From Pseudomonadota bacterium (GTDB lineage Bacteria; Desulfobacterota; Desulfovibrionia; Desulfovibrionales; Desulfovibrionaceae): DNA of 25,704 nt. Within the stretch, counting starts at the first letter, position 1, and each line of letters begins with the position of its first letter. The notes under the pieces were generated by a model, which did no database searches, was not told where the DNA came from, and was given only the letters and a program-made list of their open reading frames with translations. The stretch spans positions 1-25,704 of the forward strand of contig JAFABC010000072.1 of NCBI GenBank assembly GCA_023426275.1, written 5' to 3'. Shown in pieces: positions 14,916 to 22,640 of this stretch. A program made the translations under genes and the position numbers.

Positions 14916-15950
14916 ATGCGGGGGTGGGGGTGTCTGATTCTGGCGATGGGGATGCTGCTGGCCACGGTGCAACCGGGTGCTGCCGAGCGGCTTGAGGCGG
15001 TGCGGTTGCAGGGGCTGGTGCTTTTGCGCGAGCCGCAGGACGGCGCGACCGTGCAGCGGGCCTTGTCCGCCGGACAGGTCGTCAGCGTGATCGGGCGCAC
15101 CGGCGACTATGTCGAAGTGCGTCTGCCCGATGGGGCGACGGGGTATGTGCAGGGTGGTTTTTTAACGGGATTTTCCGACATCGCGCCGCTTGGGGCCTAT
15201 GCCGACCGCATCGACGCCTCGGTGACGCGTCCGGTCCAGCCGGCCACGCCCGTACCGGTCGTGCCGGAGTCGACGGAAAAGCGGCCGACGCCCCTGGCGG
15301 TCGTGTCGAAGCCGGCGACGCCCCTGTCGGCCACGCCGGAGCCGGCGGCGAAACGGTCGACGCCCCTGGCCGCCCGGACGCGGCACGTGGCCTCGTACAG
15401 GCCGGTGGCCGACGGCGGTGGCCTCGCCCTGTATCTGGACAGGCTGCTGCAGCCACGGGACGCGTCGCCGCGCGCCCTGGACGAGCGGGTGGCGGAATTC
15501 AACGCCAGCCAGAACCGCTATTCCATCGAGGTGCACCTGTCCGAGCGCCGGTTGTATCTGTACGAAAATTTTCCCGACGGCACGCGGCAGCTGGTGCATG
15601 CCTACACCGTGGCCGTGCCCGGCCGGGACATGGAAGCCCCGCAAGGCTGGGGCGTGGTGACGGGGATCTCGTTTACGCCCTGGTGGCGGCCCACGTCGGC
15701 CATGAAGGAACGGGCCAAGAAAAAGGGCAAGCATCTGCCGGATGTGGTCAAGCCCGGGGTCAGGGAGAATCCCATGGGCACCTTCAAGATTATTTTGTCC
15801 CACGGGGATGGGTATCGCATCCACGGCAACAACAATCCCGGCTCCATCGGCCGACCCGTCACCAGCGGCTGCATTCGGATGCGCAATGACGAAGGCAGGG
15901 CCATGGCCAAGATGATCGATGTGGGCACGGAAGTGGTGTTCGTGCAATAG
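14916..15950 (+). CDS. L,D-transpeptidase (YkuD) with SH3-like domain, exported
   Basis: A 344-residue exported protein with a signal peptide (MRGWGCLILAMGMLLATVQP..., cleaved near residue 23). An SH3-like domain (about 25-85) ends at GATGYVQGGFLTGF. A Pro/Thr-rich linker (about 100-150) with imperfect TPL/ATP repeats spans toward the cell wall. The YkuD domain carries HGNN with His303 and the catalytic motif SGCIRM with Cys319. These enzymes crosslink peptidoglycan or attach proteins to it. The ATG at 14916 has GGAGG five bases upstream; an ATG at 14856 is possible but would bury the signal peptide behind 20 charged residues. Confidence 0.9.
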   Translation: MRGWGCLILAMGMLLATVQPGAAERLEAVRLQGLVLLREPQDGATVQRALSAGQVVSVIGRTGDYVEVRLPDGATGYVQGGFLTGFSDIAPLGAYADRIDASVTRPVQPATPVPVVPESTEKRPTPLAVVSKPATPLSATPEPAAKRSTPLAARTRHVASYRPVADGGGLALYLDRLLQPRDASPRALDERVAEFNASQNRYSIEVHLSERRLYLYENFPDGTRQLVHAYTVAVPGRDMEAPQGWGVVTGISFTPWWRPTSAMKERAKKKGKHLPDVVKPGVRENPMGTFKIILSHGDGYRIHGNNNPGSIGRPVTSGCIRMRNDEGRAMAKMIDVGTEVVFVQ

Positions 15951-16003
15951 GCGGCGTGCGTTCCGGCGTTTGCCGCGCCGGGGGCATCTTCGCCGTGGCC
16001 GGT

Positions 16004-16017
16004 CGGATCGCGATCCG
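16004..16017. repeat. 14-bp perfect palindrome between L,D-transpeptidase and SPOR genes
   Basis: CGGATCGCGATCCG within the 163-bp gap 15951-16113. It might be a protein site or part of a hairpin. The same gap holds a weak echo of the dispersed repeat (15976-15990). No other feature was recognised in the gap. Confidence 0.4.
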
Positions 16018-16113
16018 TCGGCTCCGCGCTGTCTTTGCCGTCGCGTCCTTTCCCGGGACGGAGGCCTGCGGGCCGCACGCTTCCGGTTAACTTCTGACGA
16101 AAGGAGTCGCGCT

Positions 16114-16977
16114 ATGCGGCGTGCGTTGACCGCGTCTTTGTTGGTGGCGTTTTGTCTGTCCGGCTGCGCCACGGACAAAAGCTTCGAAAAGCAGATCCTG
16201 GGGCATACGGCTCCACCATCGCCGACGGATACCAACTGGCCGCGGGGGACAACCCCGCCGCCGCCACCACCGCCGCCGCCGGCCCAGCAGCAACAGCCGG
16301 CCGCCACTCCGGCCCCGGCGCAGTCCGGCGTCCAGCCGGCCACCACGGCGCCGGCCGATGGCCGCTATGCGCCGAAGCCCTTTACCCCGGCGCCACAACC
16401 CGCGCCGGCGGTCGAAAAGCCGGGCTCGGTGCTTTTCGAGTATCCTTCGCGCCAACCGGCGCAGCCGGCCGCCCCCCGGACGTCGGCCCCGGCGACGGCG
16501 CATGAGGCCGGCCCGGGAGCTGTGGGCGAAAGCGCGCTTTTCAATTTTCAGGTGGGCGCGTTCGCCCATTCCGCCTCGGCCCAGCAGCTGACCGCCACGC
16601 TGGCGGCCAGGGGCTTTTCCACGCATGTGGAGCAGGGGCAGATCAATAACAAGGTGTATTACCGGGTCTACGCCGCCAAAGCGGGTACCCGGGCGGCCAT
16701 CGAGGCCGAGTTGCTTGCCTGCGGCGTGACCGAGCCACGGCTGCTGTCGCAAAAGGCCGTTTCGGCCGCCGGTGCGCCCGCGCCGGCCCCGGCTCAGGCC
16801 CCGGCGCCGACACGGGTCGCTTCTCCGGCCGTTCCCGCAACGCCGGCCAGGACCGGGCAGCCGGCCCAGGCGACCGGGACTTCCGCGCCCATCGCGCCGC
16901 CCATTGTGGAGCCCGCGCCGCCGTTGCCCGACGGCTACGTGCCGCCGCCGCCCAACATGGGTACGCCAAAGGGCTGA
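16114..16977 (+). CDS. SPOR-domain lipoprotein
   Basis: A 287-residue lipoprotein; the lipobox is LSGC with Cys18. Residues about 35-135 are a low-complexity Pro/Ala/Gln linker with a run of nine Pro. A SPOR domain follows (about 143-213): FNFQVGAFAHSASAQQLTATL, GFSTHVEQ, KVYYRVYAAKAGTRAAIEAEL. SPOR domains bind denuded glycan strands at the division septum. The last 70 residues are another Pro/Ala-rich tail. AAGGAG at 16101-16106 supports the start. It closes the envelope gene run and has its own terminator. Confidence 0.9.
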   Translation: MRRALTASLLVAFCLSGCATDKSFEKQILGHTAPPSPTDTNWPRGTTPPPPPPPPPAQQQQPAATPAPAQSGVQPATTAPADGRYAPKPFTPAPQPAPAVEKPGSVLFEYPSRQPAQPAAPRTSAPATAHEAGPGAVGESALFNFQVGAFAHSASAQQLTATLAARGFSTHVEQGQINNKVYYRVYAAKAGTRAAIEAELLACGVTEPRLLSQKAVSAAGAPAPAPAQAPAPTRVASPAVPATPARTGQPAQATGTSAPIAPPIVEPAPPLPDGYVPPPPNMGTPKG

Positions 16978-16983
16978 TGCGTA

Positions 16984-17919
16984 TCAGGCCCCGGCCGGTT
17001 TCCGCTGTTGCGGGAGTGCTGGCCGGGGCCTTTTTTTGTCGCCGCCGCCGGCGAGGCAGACAATGCCGGCCAGCACGCCGCCACAGCCGAGGATCGCGGC
17101 CCAACCGATACGCTCCCCGCACAACACGGCCGCGAAAATCAGGGCCGCCACCGGCATGACGCCCGTCGTCACCCCGGCCGTGGCCGCGTCCACCCGTACC
17201 ACCCCGTAAAACCAGAGCATGTACGCCACGGCCGTGACGCCCAGACCGTAATAGGCCAGGGCGGCCAGCGCGGTCGGGCCAAGATCCGCCGCCCGAAGCG
17301 ACCCCACCTGCCACAGGCCCGGCAGGAGAAAGAGAACCATGCCGAACACCGAAACCCAGAGGGCAGCGGCCAGGGGGGACAGCGGCTGGCGCATGGCCCG
17401 GCGCAGCAACAGAAACACGGCCTCGAAACCAACGGCGCAAAGGATCAGTGCATTGCCCCAAAAGGAGGCTGCCCCGGGCCCTCCGGGGTGTTGGGCATGG
17501 AGCATGGCGATGCCGCCGATGGTGGCCGCGATGCCGGCCGCGGCCCGAAACGTCAGCCGCTCCCGGAACAGGATCCGGCCGAGCAGGGCCACCGCCGCCG
17601 GGGTGGCCGCCGCCAGCACGCCGGCCTCGGCCGCGCCGGTCAGGCGCAATCCGGCCAGCAGGCAGATGGTGAACAGAAACGAACCGCACAGGGCCTGTCC
17701 GCAGACAAGAGCCAGGGAGCGCCCGGAGAGCGGAGGGATACGCCCCTCGCGCCAGACAACCAGCGGTGCGAGCACTAGGCTGGCCAGGGCGAAACGGACC
17801 AGGGACGCGAAATAAATGGGCAGGCGAAGCGTGATGATGCGCCCCACCGCCACGGACGAACCAACCAGCACCATGGCCGCCACCAGGGCGAGCACGGCCT
17901 TGAATCGGGACTGTGGCAT
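16984..17919 (-). CDS. EamA/DMT-superfamily transporter
   Basis: A 311-residue inner-membrane protein with about ten membrane segments in two EamA repeats (roughly 1-140 and 150-295). The family exports amino acids or metabolites; the substrate here is unknown. A GAGGAGG ribosome site precedes the ATG at 17919. An AraC regulator lies upstream on the same strand, 105 bp away. The last ~18 codons overlap an intrinsic terminator that serves the opposite-strand SPOR gene. Confidence 0.88.
   Translation of the reverse strand: MPQSRFKAVLALVAAMVLVGSSVAVGRIITLRLPIYFASLVRFALASLVLAPLVVWREGRIPPLSGRSLALVCGQALCGSFLFTICLLAGLRLTGAAEAGVLAAATPAAVALLGRILFRERLTFRAAAGIAATIGGIAMLHAQHPGGPGAASFWGNALILCAVGFEAVFLLLRRAMRQPLSPLAAALWVSVFGMVLFLLPGLWQVGSLRAADLGPTALAALAYYGLGVTAVAYMLWFYGVVRVDAATAGVTTGVMPVAALIFAAVLCGERIGWAAILGCGGVLAGIVCLAGGGDKKRPRPALPQQRKPAGA
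16987..17037 (+). terminator. Intrinsic terminator of the SPOR lipoprotein gene
   Basis: On the plus strand a 10-bp stem GGCCCCGGCC (16987-16996) pairs with GGCCGGGGCC (17021-17030) and is followed by seven T. A smaller stem (CCGC/GCGG) sits in the loop. It begins 10 bases after the SPOR stop and lies within the 3' coding end of the transporter on the other strand. Confidence 0.85.
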
Positions 17920-18024
17920 GGCACCTCCTCGGGAGTTGTTCCCCGGCAGGGGCAGGACCGTTTCCGGCGGCAAGGCGCGGCCTTGGCCAGCCCGGGGGCG
18001 GCAACCCCTTTCGGTGCGCGGACT

Positions 18025-18885
18025 CTAGCGGGCGGTGGAGGCGGTGTTTTGAACAATCTTGCGGTAGGCGCCGGGCGTGAGGCCGAAGCGGGCCAGGAAG
18101 GCCCTGGTCAGGTGGCTTTGGTCGGCAAAGCCCGTGGCCGCGGCGATGTCGGCCAGCCGGGCTCGTCCGGCCAGCGCGGCCCGGGCCGCGTCCAGGCGGC
18201 GTTCGAGCAGATGGGCGTGGGGCGGAAGGCCGGTGGTCCGGGTGACGACGCGGGCGAGGTGCCAGGGCGAAAGCCCGGTCGCGGCGGACAACGCGGCCAG
18301 GGTGATGTTTTCGGCATAGCGCGCGGCCACGATGTCCAGGACGAGCCGGACGGCCCGTGGCTCCGGGCCGGGAGGCGGCGTGTCGGGCGGGTGCTCGGCA
18401 AAGCGGCCGATCCAGGCGGACAGGAGGGCCAAGAGGCGTGTTTGCCGGGCCAGTTCACTGGCCTGGGGCGAGAAAAGCAGGCGATGCGTGTCGGCGACCA
18501 TGGCCGCCAGAGTCGCGTCCTCGATGACGCCCGGGCCGAACGTCGGCGGTGGCGCGTCTTCGGGCAGCACCATGGCCAGGGCCGTCGGCGGCAGATAGAG
18601 CATCCGGTAGCGCCAGCCCTGCGGCAGCGCCGGTTCCCCGTCGTGGGGAACGCCCGGCTGGACCAGATTGACGCTGCCGGCCGGGGCCACGACCCGGCTT
18701 CCCCGATAGCGGAAGGCCAGGGCTCCGGCTTCGATGACGCCCAGGGCGTAGTCCTGGTGGATGTGGCGGGAAAAGCGTTGGTGGCGGTAGCGGGCCGCGA
18801 GGGCCATGGCCCCCGGTCCCATGAAGGGCAGGAGGCGGGCGGTGACGGCGTCTGTCTCGGAGGATCGGGCGGTTGGGCGGGACAT
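18025..18885 (-). CDS. AraC-family transcription regulator
   Basis: A 286-residue regulator. An N-terminal cupin-like sensing domain (about 25-165) shows FSRHIHQDYALGVIEAG and PAGSVNLVQPGVPHDGEP, and the C-terminal two-helix-turn-helix domain (about 185-280) ends GLTPGAYRK. It probably controls the adjacent EamA transporter, which lies downstream on the same strand, but this is inferred from position. The ATG at 18885 has no ribosome site, and it is five bases after the base of the terminator hairpin at 18891-18923, so the true start may be at an internal Met (residue 22 or 27). Confidence 0.88.
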   Translation of the reverse strand: MSRPTARSSETDAVTARLLPFMGPGAMALAARYRHQRFSRHIHQDYALGVIEAGALAFRYRGSRVVAPAGSVNLVQPGVPHDGEPALPQGWRYRMLYLPPTALAMVLPEDAPPPTFGPGVIEDATLAAMVADTHRLLFSPQASELARQTRLLALLSAWIGRFAEHPPDTPPPGPEPRAVRLVLDIVAARYAENITLAALSAATGLSPWHLARVVTRTTGLPPHAHLLERRLDAARAALAGRARLADIAAATGFADQSHLTRAFLARFGLTPGAYRKIVQNTASTAR

Positions 18886-18890
18886 AAAGG

Positions 18891-18923
18891 AACCGCCGCC
18901 GCGATACGGTCGCGGCGGCGGTT
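18891..18923 (-). terminator. Hairpin terminator of the mla operon
   Basis: A perfect 14-bp stem, AACCGCCGCCGCGA with TCGCGGCGGCGGTT, and a 5-nt loop. It lies 10 bases after the mlaA stop on the minus strand. The downstream tract is CCTTTATG, so the U-run is short. It is the likely end of the mla operon and also borders the AraC gene. Confidence 0.7.
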
Positions 18924-18933
18924 CGGCGTTGCT

Positions 18934-19764
18934 TTATTGCACGATGAGGTTGTTGCGGTGCTGGATGTAGGCGTCCTTGATGGCGCTGTACGGGTCGACC
19001 GCCGGCTTGACCACGCTGTCGTACACCTCAAGGGTGTTGGGCAGGCGGTTGAACACGTCGCCGGCCTTGATGATGTAGGACCAGTACCAGGGGTTGTCCT
19101 CGTTCTGGAAGCTCCAGCCGCCGAAGATCCAGAACAGCGGGTTGGCCAGGGCGTCGCCGGCGAGACCAATGGTGTCGCGGGCCGAGGAGGGACCGAGCAG
19201 CGGCCAGACGATGTAGAAGCCGTCGCCCACGCCGTAATAGCCGAGAGTCTGGCCGAAATCCTCGTTGCCGGGCTGGAGGTTCGGATCGGACTTGGCCACG
19301 TCCATCAGGCCGCCGATGCCCAGGGTGGAGTTGATCATGAACCGACCGAACTCGCGGGAGGCCTTGGTGAAATTGAGTTGCAGCAGGGCGTTGATGAAGC
19401 GGATGGGAAAGGTGAAGTTGTCGTAGGCGTTGGCCAGCCCGGTGCGCACCATTTTCGGGACGATGAAGGCGTATCCCTTGGCAAAGGGCCGCATGAGGCC
19501 GCCGTAAAACAGATGGTTGAAGCCGAACCAGAACTTGTTCCACCGGTACAGGGGATCGGCCACGGTCTCGTGCGGCATATCGGCTTCGATGTCGGTGTCG
19601 GCCTCGGGTGTGGGCGGCGTCGCGGGTTGGGACGCCGGGGCCGAGGTCACGGCCACCCGGCCGAAATCCTTGTTGGCCTGGCTGCCGGCACGGCAGCCGG
19701 ACGTGACCAGAAGTGACACGGCGAACAGGATAAGCAGGCCGTTTCGAAAAGGAGTGGTGCGCAT
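18934..19764 (-). CDS. mlaA: MlaA (VacJ) outer-membrane lipoprotein
   Basis: A 276-residue lipoprotein with a lipobox ending TSGC (Cys24). The MlaA domain begins at VADPLYRWNKFWFGFNHLFYGG (split over about 90-112), with RFMINSTLGIGGLMDVAK and EDFGQTLGYYGVGDGFYIVWPLLGPSSARD following. MlaA removes misplaced phospholipid from the outer leaflet of the outer membrane and passes it to the periplasmic carrier MlaC. It is the last gene of the mlaEDCA operon. The start at 19764 has GGGGA upstream; longer frames would bury the lipobox. Confidence 0.95.
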   Translation of the reverse strand: MRTTPFRNGLLILFAVSLLVTSGCRAGSQANKDFGRVAVTSAPASQPATPPTPEADTDIEADMPHETVADPLYRWNKFWFGFNHLFYGGLMRPFAKGYAFIVPKMVRTGLANAYDNFTFPIRFINALLQLNFTKASREFGRFMINSTLGIGGLMDVAKSDPNLQPGNEDFGQTLGYYGVGDGFYIVWPLLGPSSARDTIGLAGDALANPLFWIFGGWSFQNEDNPWYWSYIIKAGDVFNRLPNTLEVYDSVVKPAVDPYSAIKDAYIQHRNNLIVQ

Positions 19765-19849
19765 GTCGTTCCCCAAGGATTCGTCCGTTGTGTTGGCCGG
19801 GTTTCGGGCGGCTTCCGGGCGACCCTCATTCATTCAGGCCGCGGTGGCG

Positions 19850-20440
19850 TTAGGATTTTTTGGCCGCAATCTTGGCGATAAGCGCGTCCGGCGTGTCGTT
19901 GACGAGGAGCTGGCCGAATTGCGTGCGATAGTTTTGCACCAGGCTGACGCCTTCGATGATCACATCGTACACTTTCCAGCTCCCGTGATCGACCAGCCGA
20001 TAGGCAATGGGAATCTCCTTGCCCTTGCCGACGACCTTGGTGGACACTTCGGCCTTGTTTGCGCCAAGCGACTGCTCATTGAGATACTGCACCTTTTCAT
20101 CGGTGTAGCTCTCGATTTTGTCAAGGTAGGTGTTTTGCAGCAGCGTGCCGAAGGCGTTGATGAACCGGGTCTGCTGTTCCGGGGAGAATTTGTTCCAGCT
20201 GGAGCCGAGCGCCCGGCGGGACAGCTCCTTCATGTCGAAGATGCCGTCGATGGTTTTGATGAGTTTCGCCCGCATTTCCGGTCGGGTCTGCGGGTTCTTG
20301 TAGGCCGGGTCGCCCAGCAGGGTGATGACCTGATCGACGGAGGCGCGCAGCGCCTCGGTCGGTCCGGCGGCCACGGCCGGGAAGGCGGAGGCGGCGAGCA
20401 AAAACACAATCAGACACAGACGGCTTGCAAGACGATTCAT
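19850..20440 (-). CDS. mlaC: MlaC periplasmic phospholipid carrier
   Basis: A 196-residue exported protein with a signal peptide (MNRLASRLCLIVFLLAASAF..., ending AVAA near 25). The MlaC/Ttg2D fold is seen in GIFDMKELSRRALGSSWNKFSPEQQTRFI (split around 67-95), FGTLLQNTYLDKIESY and the later WKVYDVIIEGVSLVQNYRTQF. It carries phospholipid between MlaA and the inner-membrane MlaEFD complex. It lies between mlaD (54-bp gap) and mlaA (85-bp gap). The ribosome site is weak (GGAA). Confidence 0.94.
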   Translation of the reverse strand: MNRLASRLCLIVFLLAASAFPAVAAGPTEALRASVDQVITLLGDPAYKNPQTRPEMRAKLIKTIDGIFDMKELSRRALGSSWNKFSPEQQTRFINAFGTLLQNTYLDKIESYTDEKVQYLNEQSLGANKAEVSTKVVGKGKEIPIAYRLVDHGSWKVYDVIIEGVSLVQNYRTQFGQLLVNDTPDALIAKIAAKKS

Positions 20441-20494
20441 ACGGTATTTCCAGTTTTGCTGGCTAAAGGTCCGGGCGTCGCGGGCGCTAGGCAC

Positions 20495-20944
20495 CTATTT
20501 CACGCCGCCGAAAACATATTTTCCGATGAGATCGCCGAGATCGACCGACGATTCGGTATCGACGATCAGGCCACCCGGGCCGAGCACGTCGTCCGAGCCG
20601 CCGGGAGAGATCTTGACGAACTTGTCGCCGATCAGACCGCTGGTCTTGATCGAGGCGATGGAATCGTCGGTTAACCGCACACCCTTGTCGATGTCCAGCC
20701 TGACGAGCGCCATGTTGTCCTTGGTGTCCAGGGAAACGCCGCCCACACGGCCGATGCGCACGCCGGCCATTTCCACGGCGGCGCCGTTTTTAAGCCCCGT
20801 CACATCCTTGAAGCGGGCCGTCACCGAATAGTTGTTGCCGCCGAGAATTTCGAGCTTGCCGAGCCTGACGGTCAGGTAGGCCACGCACAAAAGGCCCGCC
20901 AGGACGAAAACCCCGACCGTTGTCTCCATCGAATATTTTTTCAT
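20495..20944 (-). CDS. mlaD: MlaD, MCE-domain lipid transport protein
   Basis: A 149-residue protein with one N-terminal membrane segment (about 8-26) and a single MCE domain (about 35-115): VTARFKDVTGLKNGAAVEMAGVRIGRV and IKTSGLIGDKFVKISPGG. MlaD forms a ring that passes lipid to and from the inner-membrane complex. The C-terminus (DLGDLIGKYVFGGVK) is a short tail. It is followed by mlaC. Length is slightly below the E. coli protein. Confidence 0.95.
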   Translation of the reverse strand: MKKYSMETTVGVFVLAGLLCVAYLTVRLGKLEILGGNNYSVTARFKDVTGLKNGAAVEMAGVRIGRVGGVSLDTKDNMALVRLDIDKGVRLTDDSIASIKTSGLIGDKFVKISPGGSDDVLGPGGLIVDTESSVDLGDLIGKYVFGGVK

Positions 20945-21004
20945 GCCACTGGCCTTTTACGGTTATCCCGCCGAAGTTGCAACTCGGTCGGTGACAGTCG
21001 CGTT

Positions 21005-21811
21005 TTACAGGAGAAATGAGGTCAATACGTAGTCCGCGACCAGAATGGTGACGCAGGACAGGACCACCGCCGCCGTCGTGGCGAGGCTGACGCCCTTGGC
21101 GCCGAAGCCGTCCCGGCGTGCATGGGTGAAGTAGCCTTCGTAACAGCAGATGGCCGCCACCAGCAGGGCGAAGACCAACGATTTGATGAAGCCGCCGGTC
21201 ACGTCGGTCAGCTCGACGGAGGCGTTGATGCGGTCGAAATAGATGCCGGGATTGATGCCGAGCAGCACGACGCCCGTCAAATACCCGCCGCCAATGCCCA
21301 CGACATCGAAAATGGCCGTGAGCAACGGAAAGCACAGCAGCGAGGCGGCCAGTTTCGGGGCGATGAGAAAGCGCATGGGATTGATGCCCATGGTCCACAG
21401 GGCGTCGATCTGTTCGGAAATGCGCATGATGCCGATTTCGGCGGCCATGGACGAACCGGCCCGGCCGGTGAGCATGATGGCCGTGAGCACGGGGCCGAGT
21501 TCGCGAATGATGGACAGGGCCACGGCCGCGCCGAGCAGGCCTTCCGAGCCGAATTTGACCAGGGTGTAGTAGCCCTGCAACCCCAGCACCATGCCGGTGA
21601 ACAGGCCGATCAGCACAATGACGAAGGTGGATTTGACGCCGATGAAATAGACCTGTTGCACGATCTTGCGCCATGACGGCATGGGCACGACGATGCGGTA
21701 CAGACCCTGCAACAGAAAAATGCAAAAGCCACCCAGTTCGGCCACCAGGGACAACACGGTCCGGCCAAGAAGGGCCAGGGGGGAAAAGAGGATGGTCAAG
21801 GCTTCGGTCAT
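21005..21811 (-). CDS. mlaE: MlaE, inner-membrane permease of the Mla system
   Basis: A 268-residue permease with five or six membrane segments. Family phrases include FTGMVLGLQGYYTLVKFG, RELGPVLTAIMLTGRAGSSMAAEIG, and GIYFDRINASVELTDVTGGFIKS (split). The start at 21811 gives MTEALTIL; a longer frame reaching 21925 is a non-coding leader. The start overlaps the stop of a small upstream frame by ATGA. It forms the permease of MlaFEDB, but an MlaF ATPase gene is not next to it in this window. Confidence 0.95.
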   Translation of the reverse strand: MTEALTILFSPLALLGRTVLSLVAELGGFCIFLLQGLYRIVVPMPSWRKIVQQVYFIGVKSTFVIVLIGLFTGMVLGLQGYYTLVKFGSEGLLGAAVALSIIRELGPVLTAIMLTGRAGSSMAAEIGIMRISEQIDALWTMGINPMRFLIAPKLAASLLCFPLLTAIFDVVGIGGGYLTGVVLLGINPGIYFDRINASVELTDVTGGFIKSLVFALLVAAICCYEGYFTHARRDGFGAKGVSLATTAAVVLSCVTILVADYVLTSFLL

Positions 21812-21942
21812 GATTTTTCGGTGTGTCCTTGGCTGGAAACAGCTGCATCGGCCGGGTCCCCGGTTACACTGCTTTCCTCCAAAAGGGAAGCGGGCATAGG
21901 TGTTTTGGGGACTTGACGGCGGCAACCATATTTTTTAACCAT
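21808..21942 (-). other. Possible small upstream frame overlapping mlaE
   Basis: A 44-codon frame (a 29-codon version begins at 21897) whose stop TGA overlaps the mlaE ATG as ATGA. That overlap is the usual arrangement of coupled genes. No ribosome site precedes either ATG. A GGAGG at about 21880 lies inside it, without a useful start behind it. It may be a leader peptide, a relic of a lost upstream gene or chance. Confidence 0.25.
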
Positions 21943-21952
21943 ACGGTTAAAA
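21933..21952. promoter_or_regulatory. TetR-type operator in the divergent mla / exporter intergenic region
   Basis: TTTTAACC and GGTTAAAA form a perfect 8-bp inverted repeat around ATAC, 16 bases before the TetR ATG. A TTGACG box lies at 21913-21918, so the operator overlaps or follows the probable promoter. It is the likely site of autorepression and may also act on mlaE, which is read the other way. Confidence 0.75.
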
Positions 21953-21968
21953 CAAAAGGTTTGAAAAT

Positions 21969-22640
21969 ATGGTTGAGAACGACGCAGCCGGAACCATTCG
22001 TGAGCGCATCCTGGAAGCGGCGGCCGAGGAATTCGGCCGGGCCGGTTTTTCCGGGGCCAAGGTCGACGCCATCGCCAGACGGGCCGGGGTCAACAAGGCC
22101 GGGCTCTATTACCACCTGGGCAACAAGGAAAAACTCTACGAGGCCGTGCTGTTGCACCTGTTCGGTCAGGTGGCCGGGGCGCTGGAGCAGGCCGCCGGGG
22201 AGCCGGCCCGCTCCGGGACGGCCTTTGCCGCCCTGGCCGGGGCCCTGGCCGGGTTGTTCGAGCGCTTGCCCATGCTGCCGCGCATCATGGCCCTGGAAAT
22301 GGCCTCGGGCGGGGCGCACATGCCCGAGGCGGCGCTGGTCGAATTCCGCCGCATTTTCGGTGTCACCTGGGGTATTCTGGAGCGCGGCCGGGTCGCCGGC
22401 GAGCTGATCCCGGCCGAACCCGTGTTCGTGCACCTGACCCTGGTCGGGACGCTGGTGGTCTACAGCCTGTCTCAGCCGTTGCGGGAACGTTTTGCCGCGT
22501 CGGCCAAGGACCTCGGTTTGGACCTGAATCGGCCGCTTGCCGAAGCGGCCGTGTTTCTGGGGCAACTGCTGTCCAAGGGGCTGGCCGCCCATCCGGCGGC
22601 CCAACCGGCGGGGGAGGCGGATCATGACAACGATGCGTAA
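21969..22640 (+). CDS. TetR-family regulator
   Basis: A 223-residue regulator with an N-terminal helix-turn-helix (about 8-55: RERILEAAAEEFGRAGFSG, VDAIARRAGVNKAGLYYHLGNKEKLYEAV) and a hydrophobic ligand-binding C-terminal domain with a late region, FVHLTLVGTLVVYSLSQPL. It is the first gene of the exporter operon: its 3' end overlaps the adaptor gene by 17 bp. Ligand unknown. An almost perfect operator lies just upstream, so it probably represses its own operon. Confidence 0.9.
   Translation: MVENDAAGTIRERILEAAAEEFGRAGFSGAKVDAIARRAGVNKAGLYYHLGNKEKLYEAVLLHLFGQVAGALEQAAGEPARSGTAFAALAGALAGLFERLPMLPRIMALEMASGGAHMPEAALVEFRRIFGVTWGILERGRVAGELIPAEPVFVHLTLVGTLVVYSLSQPLRERFAASAKDLGLDLNRPLAEAAVFLGQLLSKGLAAHPAAQPAGEADHDNDA

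Noticed and set aside
16250..16520. Pro/Ala/Gln-rich stretch in the SPOR lipoprotein as a tandem repeat
   Set aside because: The codons and residues vary without a fixed unit; it is a low-complexity linker.
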